Source: Clostridia bacterium (GTDB lineage: Bacteria; Bacillota; Clostridia; Oscillospirales; Acutalibacteraceae). Taken from it: DNA of 34,565 nucleotides. The DNA is taken from NCBI GenBank assembly GCA_017550105.1, contig JAFYLQ010000001.1:1-34565 (forward strand), given 5' to 3'. Below, piece by piece: positions 1 through 10,100 of this stretch. The notes under the pieces were generated by a model, which saw only the letters and a list, made by a program, of their open reading frames with translations, had not been told where the DNA came from and did no database searches. A program made the translations under genes and the position numbers. Numbering within the stretch: the stretch's first letter is position 1; each line of letters opens with the position of its first letter.

Positions 1-432
1 CAGCCCGTTGCTAAACCGGCTCCCCAACCCGTTGCGGCTAACAATTTCTATGAAGATAACACCGCACTTCTTGCGGACGAACCTTTTGCACCGATGGATA
101 CATACAATAATGGTCCTGCACCTGCAAAGGAATATATTAAATATCCCAGTCTCAAGCGTATTTTCAATGGTGACGTTGTTAAGGTGACAAAGCCCGTTTT
201 CAGAATAGGTAAAGAACGTAGCTACGTTGACTATTTTGTAAGCAACAGTAACGTTATCAGTAGAAGCCATGCAGATATAATCATACGAGACAACAGATAC
301 TTTATTACAGACCTTAATTCTAAAAATAAGACTTACATTAACGGCAGAATGATAATGCCCAACTGTGAAGTAGAAATATTTGACGGTGACACTATTACAC
401 TGGCTAATGAAGACTTTTTATTTAAAGTATAA
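1..432 (+). CDS. FHA-domain protein, 5' truncated by window edge
   Basis: The reading frame is open from base 1, in frame with the first ATG at 94, so the gene begins upstream and only its last 143 codons are visible. The visible N-terminal part is a Pro/Ala-rich linker containing EDNTALLADE, a Thr with Leu at +3. The C-terminal ~95 residues form an FHA domain: FRIGK (Gly-Arg position), SRSH (Ser and His of the phosphopeptide site) and NKTYING. FHA domains bind phosphothreonine peptides, so this is a reader for the kinase encoded two genes downstream. The PP2C gene starts 14 bases after the stop, in an apparent operon. What lies N-terminal to the linker cannot be seen; a zinc ribbon or membrane segment is possible. 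Confidence 0.85.
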   Translation, partial: QPVAKPAPQPVAANNFYEDNTALLADEPFAPMDTYNNGPAPAKEYIKYPSLKRIFNGDVVKVTKPVFRIGKERSYVDYFVSNSNVISRSHADIIIRDNRYFITDLNSKNKTYINGRMIMPNCEVEIFDGDTITLANEDFLFKV

Positions 433-446
433 CAGGGGGGAAAAAA

Positions 447-1217
447 ATGCATTACATAGCTACTGCAGATACCGATGTCGGTATTGTGAAAAAAACAAAT
501 CAGGACAGTCTTTTGATAAAACAGGCTGTTTACGATAGAGACAACAAGCAGGTTCTTCTTGCTGTTGTATGTGATGGTATGGGCGGACTTGCAAAGGGCG
601 AGCTTGCCAGTGCCACTGTTATCAGAGAATTTTCAAGATGGTTTGATGAGGAGCTTCCCTATGAGCTTCAGCACCTCAATTTAGAGGTTATCGGCGGCAA
701 GTGGACTCTTATGCTCAAACAGCTTAATGCAAAAATTTCTCAATTTGGTCTTAACCTTGGTGTAAACCTTGGCACAACCTTTACAGGTATGCTTTTTGCA
801 GAGGGTAAATACCTTATTGTACATGTGGGTGATACCAGAGCATACCATATTAACAAAGGCTTGAAACAGTTGACAATTGACCAGAGCTTTGTAGAAAGAG
901 AAGTAAGACGTGGCAATATGACACCTGAACAGGCAAGGGTAGACAGTCGTCGTAACCTTCTTCTTCAGTGTGTAGGTGCTTCACGTGATGTTGAGCCTGA
1001 GGTTATTATCAGTGATACACAGGAAGGTGTGTACCTTCTTTGCTCCGATGGCTTCAGACATCAGGTTTCTCCCCAGGAGTTAGCACAGTATTTCGATGCA
1101 AGCGTGCTTCCCCATAAACAAGCAATGCACAGTAATGCAAAACACGTTATTGAATTGGTAAAATCACGTGGTGAGCGAGATAACGTTTCAGTTTTGCTTG
1201 TAAAAACAATGTCGTGA
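447..1217 (+). CDS. PP2C-family Ser/Thr protein phosphatase (PrpC/Stp-like)
   Basis: This 256-residue cytoplasmic protein has the usual length of bacterial PPM/PP2C phosphatases and all their metal-site motifs. In order: DVGIVKKTNQDSLL near the N-terminus, VCDGMGGLAKGE (first Mn/Mg-binding Asp), VGDTRAY, LTIDQS, LLCSDGF (Asp) and a terminal DNVSVLLV (Asp). It should dephosphorylate phospho-Ser/Thr on the kinase encoded 12 bases downstream and on its targets. The start is set by a G-run ribosome site (AGGGGGG) 7-8 bases before the ATG. The order FHA, phosphatase, kinase matches the usual prpC-prkC pairing in Firmicutes, here placed inside a type VII secretion cluster. Confidence 0.94.
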   Translation: MHYIATADTDVGIVKKTNQDSLLIKQAVYDRDNKQVLLAVVCDGMGGLAKGELASATVIREFSRWFDEELPYELQHLNLEVIGGKWTLMLKQLNAKISQFGLNLGVNLGTTFTGMLFAEGKYLIVHVGDTRAYHINKGLKQLTIDQSFVEREVRRGNMTPEQARVDSRRNLLLQCVGASRDVEPEVIISDTQEGVYLLCSDGFRHQVSPQELAQYFDASVLPHKQAMHSNAKHVIELVKSRGERDNVSVLLVKTMS

Positions 1218-1229
1218 GGTGAGGGGTAA

Positions 1230-2963
1230 ATGACAGAGATAGGAACAATAATTGACGGCAAGTATGAAATACTTAAGGAAATAGGACGAGGTGGTATGTC
1301 TACGGTATACCTTGCCATGGACAGCCGTCTTAACAAACAGTGGGCAGTTAAGGAAATCCGAAAAAAAGGTACAGGCGCTAACGACGAAATCGTTGTAAAC
1401 AGCTTGCTTGCTGAAGCAAACCTTATGAAGCGTCTTGACCATCCGGCACTTCCCCGAATAGTTGATATTATTGATAACGGCATTACGATTTACGTCGTAA
1501 TGGACTATATCGAAGGTGAATCCCTCGATAAAATCCTGAAGGAATATGGCGTTCAGGATGAAGAGAAGGTTATCGAATGGGCTAAGCAGATTTGTGACGC
1601 TTTATCATACCTTCACTCACAGAAGCCAAGACCCATTGTTTACCGTGATATGAAGCCCGCAAACATTATGCTCAAGCCCGAGGGTAATATCAAGATTATC
1701 GACTTCGGTATTGCCCGTGAGTATAAAGAGCAGAACCTTGCGGATACAAAGGTTCTCGGTACAAGAGGCTTTGCACCTCCCGAGGCATATAATGGTCAGA
1801 CAACACCCAGGTCGGATATTTACTCCTTGGGTATGACAATGCACAACCTCCTTACAGGCGTTGACCCCCGAATGGGCGACGGTTATATTCCCGTAAGACA
1901 GATTAATCCCAATCTTTCTGAAGGTATCGAGCTCATTATTGATAAATGTGTTCAGCCTGCAGAGGAAAACAGATATCAGAGCTGTGCGGACCTTATTTAT
2001 GACCTTGAGCATCCCGACCTTATTACTTCGGGATACAAGAAAAAGCAGAAAAGAAAGGTCATTGCTACGGTTGTTCCCTTTGTGCTCAGTATATTGATGG
2101 CTTTTTCAGGCATTGGTACTGCTTGGGGTGCAAAGGTAATTAACGAAAACAATTATGAAGCCTATGTTAGTCATACCGGAGATTTAGATTTATATCAAAA
2201 AGCTATTGTTTTGTATCCTGAAAAGGCAGATGCTTATTTGAAATTAGTAGAGTATTACGAAGACAAGGTTTCTGAAGGTAAAGGCTTTACCTCCGTTGAT
2301 TTTGCAAAATTTGAAGGAATTTATCACGGTGGTAATAAAGACGAAGATGGTAATATAATGAAAAATCATAGTGCTGAACTTCAAAAAGCTAATGCTGATG
2401 TTTATGCAGACATTAACTTCCGAATGGCAATACTTTGTTATTTTGATTATGTTTCCATAAATGAAGAAGGTCAATTAAATGATGGTGTTATAGAGCGATG
2501 CAACAAGGCTATAGTATATCTTGATCGCAATAAAGAAATTGAGAATTACACACCATCATATTACGAAAACAGTTTGTATGAAATTTGTGAATTCCAGAAG
2601 CATTATATACCGGAAGATACAAAATATGATCTTACGGCGGATGAATGTGACAAGCTGTTCGTCGGCATAAATAAGGCTCTTGACTCTATCGATGACGATA
2701 CGACAATAGGTAATTACGAAAGAGTAAGCTATTATTATGCAGTCTTTTGTTTGCTTAATAGTTGTAAAGAAAAATTTAGTGGTGTTGACGTTGAAAAGGA
2801 AACACTCATAGACTTATTGGACAGAGTTTATGAAATGGCTAATGATGTTAAGGATGGCGGCTCCAATAAGTATACTAAGGATATGAAGCAGAAAATCATT
2901 AGTGAGCATCCGAATTATAAAGCTAAGATAGAACAAGAATATAAATTCAAGGAGGAGAAATAA
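1230..2963 (+). CDS. Transmembrane Ser/Thr protein kinase with helical ectodomain (EssB-like topology)
   Basis: 577 residues. Residues about 10-260 are a Hanks-type kinase: Gly loop GRGGMSTVY at 19-27, catalytic Lys41 in AVKE, YRDMKPAN at 138-145 (HRD with Tyr for His, Asp140 kept), DFG at 158-160 and a P-E after the activation loop. The domain therefore looks catalytically competent. A basic stretch precedes one membrane helix at about 278-300. The ~275-residue outer part has no PASTA repeats; it is rich in Tyr, Lys and Glu and reads as helical, perhaps TPR-like. This layout (kinase fold, helix, helical ectodomain) is that of the type VIIb component EssB/YukC, which is normally a pseudokinase. 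I infer it may serve as both kinase and secretion component. PrkC-like regulatory kinase is the alternative. Confidence 0.9.
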   Translation: MTEIGTIIDGKYEILKEIGRGGMSTVYLAMDSRLNKQWAVKEIRKKGTGANDEIVVNSLLAEANLMKRLDHPALPRIVDIIDNGITIYVVMDYIEGESLDKILKEYGVQDEEKVIEWAKQICDALSYLHSQKPRPIVYRDMKPANIMLKPEGNIKIIDFGIAREYKEQNLADTKVLGTRGFAPPEAYNGQTTPRSDIYSLGMTMHNLLTGVDPRMGDGYIPVRQINPNLSEGIELIIDKCVQPAEENRYQSCADLIYDLEHPDLITSGYKKKQKRKVIATVVPFVLSILMAFSGIGTAWGAKVINENNYEAYVSHTGDLDLYQKAIVLYPEKADAYLKLVEYYEDKVSEGKGFTSVDFAKFEGIYHGGNKDEDGNIMKNHSAELQKANADVYADINFRMAILCYFDYVSINEEGQLNDGVIERCNKAIVYLDRNKEIENYTPSYYENSLYEICEFQKHYIPEDTKYDLTADECDKLFVGINKALDSIDDDTTIGNYERVSYYYAVFCLLNSCKEKFSGVDVEKETLIDLLDRVYEMANDVKDGGSNKYTKDMKQKIISEHPNYKAKIEQEYKFKEEK

Positions 2964-2966
2964 ATT

Positions 2967-3650
2967 ATGGCAGCAGAAGTACTATCGGTAGTTTCAATAG
3001 TCTCCTTTATTGTTGCGGGAATTTCACTCCTTTTAGCAATAATACTCTTTATAAAGTTTAAAATTCCAAGCGTAATTGGTGACTTGTCAGGTAGAACAGC
3101 CCGTAAATCCGTTGCTCAGATGCGTGAATTCAACGAAAAATCGGGCAAAAAGGCTCACGGTTCAAGTCCTGCTAATCAGAACAGAGGAAAGGTTACGGCT
3201 ACTATTGAGCAGCCCAAGGCTCAACCTAAAGCTCAACCCAAGCCTGCAAAACAGCCGAAGCCAAATAAAAAAGCAGCCGGAATGCCCCAGCCCCAGCCAA
3301 CAGGCTCTGAGGAAACAGAATTACTTCAGAGTAACGTAAAGAGGGAGGCTCTTGCCGGTGAGGAAACAGCTCCGCTTAACGAGACAGCTGCCCTTAACGT
3401 TCCCGTATATTCAAGAGACCCCTCAGAGCATGAGGAAACAGCGGCACTCAACGAAACCGCACCGCTTAACGAAACAGCACCCTTATTTACCCAGGATACT
3501 GACGTAACAGGTGAGGAGACAACAGCACTTAACGAAACGGCACTTCTTAGTAGCGAAGATGCAGTTGACAGACCCAGTTTCGTGCCTAAGAAGGATTTGT
3601 CGGCGCTTGATGACGTTATGTTGATTCACACCGCCGAGGTGATTGAATGA
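2967..3650 (+). CDS. Single-pass membrane protein with tandem E-T-x-x-L phosphoacceptor-like motifs
   Basis: I do not recognise a family for this 227-residue protein. Residues about 5-30 form one hydrophobic helix, followed by a basic segment and a Pro/Lys/Gln linker containing PKAQPKAQPK. From about residue 116 to 194 there are eight copies of [E/N]-E-T-x-x-L (TELL, TAPL, TAAL, TAAL, TAPL, TAPL, TTAL, TALL), each with Leu at +3 from Thr. FHA domains select on the +3 residue after phosphothreonine, so the tail looks like a multivalent docking platform written by the upstream kinase and read by the cluster's FHA proteins; that is inference. AGGAGG lies just before the start, and the gene begins 3 bases after the kinase stop. 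The stop overlaps the next start (ATGA). Confidence 0.8.
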   Translation: MAAEVLSVVSIVSFIVAGISLLLAIILFIKFKIPSVIGDLSGRTARKSVAQMREFNEKSGKKAHGSSPANQNRGKVTATIEQPKAQPKAQPKPAKQPKPNKKAAGMPQPQPTGSEETELLQSNVKREALAGEETAPLNETAALNVPVYSRDPSEHEETAALNETAPLNETAPLFTQDTDVTGEETTALNETALLSSEDAVDRPSFVPKKDLSALDDVMLIHTAEVIE

Positions 3651-4126
3651 GAAAGGTAAGAAAGCCTGCAATTCGATTCCTGATGGGTTTATACGTGTTT
3701 TTTACTTTTGTTCTGGGTGCAACCTTTCCGGCGATGCCCTTTTCGGTAAAGGCACAGACTAATACGCCCGTTGTAATTGTGGGAGTTGCCTTTTGGGTAG
3801 GATTACTGTTCAGCCTGCTGTTTTTGGTATTGACCTTGGTTAAATACAAAAAATGGCACAATCAGGAGCACGGGGATGAAATTCCTAAAAAGAGGCTTCC
3901 CGGTGTGCTCAGGTTTTTCAGAAACACCAAAGCTTCAATTGCAGACGGTGTGTTTTTAGCAAGTACAATTTCATTTATTGTGCTTATGTTCACAAAGTAT
4001 AATAATGCTTATGTGGTTTACATTTTGTTATTTTTAATGATTGTTTCGTTTAGCTTACATAGTATTTTAAACGGAAGCATTTATAATGAAATAAAAAAGA
4101 AAAATAAAAGGGGAGAAAAAACATGA
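3647..4126 (+). CDS. Small four-helix membrane protein of the type VII cluster, family unknown
   Basis: 159 residues with four predicted membrane helices, at about 9-31, 40-66, 98-118 and 121-142, and a very basic C-terminus (EIKKKNKRGEKT). The loop between helices 2 and 3 is Lys/Arg-rich and probably cytoplasmic. It overlaps both neighbours by ATGA (start in the upstream stop, stop in the downstream start). It is therefore translationally coupled to the ETxxL membrane protein and the giant surface protein. I recognise no domain. It does not match the single-helix EssA or the large EsaA of known type VIIb systems. A role in the membrane assembly is inferred from position only. Confidence 0.75.
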   Translation: MRKVRKPAIRFLMGLYVFFTFVLGATFPAMPFSVKAQTNTPVVIVGVAFWVGLLFSLLFLVLTLVKYKKWHNQEHGDEIPKKRLPGVLRFFRNTKASIADGVFLASTISFIVLMFTKYNNAYVVYILLFLMIVSFSLHSILNGSIYNEIKKKNKRGEKT

Positions 4127-7100
4127 GTAAAATTGGTAATACTACCAAAAAAGCTTTAGCGGTAGTGCTTACAATGTTACTTGTTTTCGGTATGGTTCCC
4201 GTTTCCGCTATCCCTGTATCAGCGGCGACAACGGACTATCCCGAAGCTGTTACCGTAACTGTTAAAGACGGTAATGGCAACACGGTAAGTGGTGCCGAGG
4301 TATCATTTACCATTACCGATGACGCAAATGTAGAGATTGAAAAAGGAACTGTCACTACAAATGCAAACGGTGCTGCCGAGGTTCTTGCTAAGGCAGATTA
4401 CAAGGACGGTTTGACAATTAACGCAACCGTTACAAAGGATGGTTATACACCTGCAGTTATCAGCAAAACTATTGCTTCTTCAGATGAAAACATCGAAGCG
4501 GTAATAACAGCTAATGAAATTACCGGCATTACCGTTGTGAGACTTAGCGCACAATGTAAGCCTGATAACGCAACAGGTAAGGCACAGGAATTTGATGCAG
4601 TCAGTGTTCAGGGAACAATGGACGGCGACAAGGTTTACTATCAGATAAATGGTTCTGAAGCTACTACAGAAGTACCCAGAATTTCAAAGCCCGGTAAATA
4701 TAACGTGATGGTTACCGTAAAAAGAGCGGGCTACGTGGATTTTGTTGCTGAGGTTGTATCTGAAATAACCGATATCAGATTTACTGCCAAGAAAACAACA
4801 GGTGTTTTCACAGGTGAGCCCCAGGAGCTTCTTAAGGAAACAAACTTCACCGGTTTAACAAGATACTATGGTTATAGCTTTGATTTCTATATCGGCGAAG
4901 AGAAAACGACATCTATTCCTCAAAAAACAGATGTTGGTGAATATACTGTAAGAGTTGTAGGTAAATCATCATTTGACGGCTTATCCGAAATTGATGCTAC
5001 ATTTAAGACAACAATTACTCCTGCACAGTTAAATGCAGGTGTTGTTACTGTTACTCCCTATAGTGCTGCATATGACGGAAGCTCTCATGCAGCAGTTGAT
5101 GTTAAGCCCGCTGACGGCAAAGCCTTAAAAAAGGTTGAGTATAGCGTTGATGGTGGTACTACATGGACTCAGACAGTACCCGTAATCAAAGACGTAGATA
5201 CATATGCAGTTAAGGTTCGTGTAGAACTTGACGACAAGAACTATGAATCAACAGAATATGATGTTACCGCAATGATTACTGCAGGTGATAGAGAATTTAA
5301 GTTCAATAACGATAGCTTTAACGTTGTTGCATCTTCAAAATCAAATGCAGAAATCGTAACAATGGTTGATGGTGTAATCACTATAAACAAGGTGTACAGT
5401 TTTGGTGCAACTGCACAAGAGCAGGACAAATCCGAAAGTGTAGTTTACAAGGTTAGCGTTCTTGGTGACGACGGTAAGGCAACAATTGATGAAAAGGGTC
5501 GTCTTGTTGTTACAGAGCCCGGTACTTTTAAGATTACTGCTAAAATTGCCGCAACCCAGAATTACGTAGAAAAAGAAATTTCTCACGAACTTAACGTAAG
5601 AGCAGTGCCTAAGGATACAAATGGCGATCGTGTAGCATTTGTTGATTTTGGTGCAACTGATGAGATTACCTATTACGTTAATAAAAACAGTAATGTAATT
5701 GCGGATATTGCTGCTGATACAACAGTGAAGTCGTCTGATGCTTCAAACGTTACTTATAAGATTTTTGCAGCAGAATCTGACAAGCCTTTTGGCGGCATTG
5801 CTTGTGATGCAGAGAGCGGTAAGGTTTATATCAGCAACATAGATTCCTTCATAGCTTACCTTAACAGAGCAAACGGACTTTTGAAAATTAAGGTTGTTGC
5901 TACAAAGAGCGAGGGCAAAATTGCTATCAACGACTCTGATTATTACATCATTAATATTCAGTATCCTTTAGCACCCGCTAAGCTCTTTACACTTAATATG
6001 TCCTTAACAGCTACCGGTTGGACTAATTCCGAGGTTATCGTAAATCCCGTGGCAGGCTATACAATTGCAAAAGCACAGAAGTATGGCCAGGATACAACAG
6101 TTATTTCACACGAGAAAATCGAGGTAGCAGATGATGCTGCTCAGATTAAGACAGCACTTGATAATGCATTTACAAGTAATGTTAAATTCGGTGATGATGG
6201 TCAGAATCACAGAGCGGTATATCTTTGTGATGAAGAGGGTTACATCTATGCTCCTGTTGACGTTAAGATTAACATTAACGGCACAATGCAGGATTTAAAG
6301 ATTGACAGACATAATCCCGATGCTTCTTCAATGAAAATCAGCTATTCTGACGAAAAGGCTTCTATCGGTGATGTAATCAAAACCTTGTTCTACAAGGATA
6401 CAGTTACAGTTACGCTTGAAGCGACTGATGAATTATCAGGTATTCAGCGTTTCACCTGTGAGTATAATGGTAAAGAAATTCCTGTTGAAAACTTCGAATC
6501 AGCTGACGGTAAGAGTGCTACTGCAACAGCTACAATCACTATTGCCGAAGGTGAGGAATATAAGAACAAGGTTTCCTTCAAGGCATATGACCGTGCAGGA
6601 AATGCCACACAGAAAACGGGTGATGAAACAGTTATTATAGACTATGTTTCACCCGAAATGAGCGTTGAATACGTTAACACTGTTAACCTTGTTTCAGATG
6701 ATGAAGCAAAAACATATTATTTCAATGAAACTGCACCCCTTGTTTACAAGGTAAAGGTTATCGAAACTAACGGCTTTGAAGAAAACGGTGTTATCCGCGT
6801 TCTTAAGGACGGCGAAGAGTTCGAAGACGCACAAATTGAATATACAAGAGAAGGCACAGAAGACGTATTTACAGTAACAGTACCTTCAACAACAGATAAT
6901 GAAGGCGTTTACACTGTTGAAGCATCTTATAAGGATAAGTCAACAAACGTTATGAAGGTTGGCGATACCGAGGTTGATGTATTCGTCTCCGACGAAATGG
7001 TTATCGACGTAACAGATGCAGAAGTTGTTTTTGACTACAAGGAAAACAGTAAGCATAACAATGCTGAGAGCCTTTGTAAGGACTATCTTGTTAAGTTAAC

Positions 7101-10100
7101 TGTTACTGAGGTTAACTTTGACCCTGCAACATTTGTTGCAACGGTGGATGCAGAGGATATTAAGGGTAACGATATTCTTGTTCCCGAATTAAATGCATTT
7201 ATTAAAAATCCTGAAAACTGGAAGAGTGTTGGCGAAAACAAATACGAATGCGTACTTACATACGATGTAGAGGGTGTTCTTCCTGATGCAGTGTATAACA
7301 ATATTGAATTTGTTTATACCGACCTTGCAGACAATGATGTTACAGTAAACAGCGAAGCATTTGTTATTGATACAACTGCTCCTACAGCACCCAAAATCGG
7401 ATATGAAACTCCCGTGGTTGAAGTGCTTGCAAAGGTTGCAACCTTAGGTCTTGCTGAGGATGAGGTAAAGGAACTTTTATATAAATTCTTTAAATATCCC
7501 GCAAAAATCACTATTTCTTCAAGCGACATAACTTCAGGAATGGAGAAATTTGTGCTTGAATATAATCGTGAGGATGGTGCAAGCAAGGAAAATAAAGAAC
7601 AGATTATTGTTGATAACATTAAGCCTGTTCAGGATAAAAACAGCAAACATATTTTTGAGGCAACAGTTGTTTTACCCAAGGGTATGACAATGGCTGAATT
7701 TGACCAGCTTCGCGGTAGCTTAACTGCATACGCTGTTGATAAACATGGTATCAAGTCAGAAACAGTAACCGATGACGGTACAGTTATCGTCGTAGATAAC
7801 ATTGCTCCCGAGGTTAGCGTTTCATATAACGATGCAGCCCGTGATGTAGAAAACAAGCACTATTACAATGATAGTGTTATCGGTACAATTACAGTAACAG
7901 AGGCAAACTTCTACGAAGAAGACGTAAAGCTTGCTGTTACTAAGGATACTGTTGAAATCGAAACACCTGTTATTACATGGACACAGGCTAAGGACAAAGA
8001 CGGCAAAGTTATCCCCGATACATACAAGGGTGTATTTGAGCTTTCTGCTCTTGAAGACCATTCAGCCGATGGTGACTATGTTGTAAATGTTACTTATACA
8101 GACAAGTCAACTAATGAGGCTATTCCTTACGAGTCAGAAATCCTTGTAATTGACACAACAGCTCCTGTTATTAACGTTGTTTATTCAAATACAACTCCCC
8201 AAAACACTCTTGAGGATATCAATGGTATAACAAGAGATTACTTTAAAGATGAACAGGTTGCTACAATAACAATCACCGAGCATAACTTTGTTGAAGAAGA
8301 AGTTGAGCTTTACATACTTGAGCAGGATGTTTCAGGCGAGCCTGTTGCTCAGACACGCGAAGAATCTGCATGGACAACCGACGGTGATGTGCATACAATG
8401 ACAATCACCTATCCCGGAAGTGCAAACTATACATTTGATATTGCTTATACGGATCTTGCAACTAATGAAGCAGAGGATTATACACCCGATTACTTCACAG
8501 TTGACAAAACTGACCCCGAGCTTACAGTTGAGCAGATTAACAATGTTGCAACAACATTTATTAACAACATAAGCTTTGGTTACTTCGGCGGAGCTAAGGA
8601 TAAAAACGCAAAGGCTGAGGTAAAGGTTACTGTTAAGGATAACATTTCGTTTGCTAACGTTGTTACTGCTACATATAACCAGACAGACGGAACAAGCTCA
8701 GTAAACAAAAAGACTGAGACTCAGACTGCAAATGCAGATAAGATCAGTCTTTCTAAGGACGGAAAAACAGCAACGACCACATTCTGGTTGCCCGTTACTG
8801 CCTTGAAGACTGATAAGAACAATATGCACGGTGACGTTAAGTTTATTGCCCTTGACAGAGCAGGTAACAGCTCAGACGACAATGAGAATAGCAAGGACGT
8901 TACAGGTGTCATTGTCGATAACATCTCGCCCAAGGCAAAAATTGAATTCAGTAAACCCTATACAACTGCCAACAATATTTCTTACTATAACGGTAAGATT
9001 GCGGGTAAAATCACGGTAGTTGAGGCAAACTTTGATAATCCCGAGGATTTCAAGCTTTACTATTCAAAGGACGGCGGTAAGAAAACACGCATTCCTCTTA
9101 AATGGACCGATGAAAGCGTAAACGTTCATACAGCAACATTTACACTTTCACAGGATGGCGATTATATCCTTACTGCGGTTTACGCGGATAAAGCAACCAA
9201 TAAAATGGCTGATTACAAGTCACATCAGCTTACCATTGATACTAAGATCAATGCACCCGTTATTACCTTCCAGGGTAATTCAAATGGTGGCTTAGGCTTT
9301 AATGACGAGGTTATCCCCGGTGTTAAATTCGAGGACGATAACTACAAGAGCTACCAGATAACACTTACCAGAACACGTTATGATGAAAAGAACATTGACG
9401 TTAAGGATAAGTTTATCGGTAACCGTGTTGCGATTAATGCAAACGGCGGTTCAGGCTCATTCAACACCTTTGAGAAGATTCGTGACAACGACGGTGTTTA
9501 TACATTGACTGTAAGAATGACCGATATGGTTGACCATAGCAGTACAACCTCAAGAACCTTCGTTGTAAACCGTTTCGGTTCAGTTTACGTTTATAACGAT
9601 GCACTTATTGACCTTATCAATAAACGTTACGTACAGGATGTAAACGATGAGCTTGTTATTACAGAGTACAATGCAAACAAGCTCAAGGACGGCTCATTGA
9701 AGGTTGATATTTCAAGAGACGGCAGACCTGTTGATGATGTTATTTCTTCAACCGCACCGGTTAAGAATAACGGTTGGTATGAATATGCACACACCATTAA
9801 CAGAGAAAACTTCAATGCAGAAGGTCTTTATAAAATAGCTGTTTCCTCAACTGACGAAATAAACAACGATTCCCAGAACAAAGAGGAAAAGAATACATTC
9901 AAAAAAGACTTTACAGCGCTTAAGGATGTTCTTTGGTTCAAGGTTGACAAGACCTTACCTTCAATTACAAATATTTCGTTTAAGGATGAAGCTAAAAACA
10001 AAGACAATAAGTATACCGAAATCAATGCTGAGGGCACAGAGATCGAATTCAATGTTTACGATGCAATTGGTATTGCAAAGGTAGAGGTTATTGTTGACGG

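Noticed and set aside
1061-1483. 140-codon minus-strand ORF across the phosphatase/kinase junction
   Set aside because: It overlaps two well-supported conserved genes and has no translation signals.
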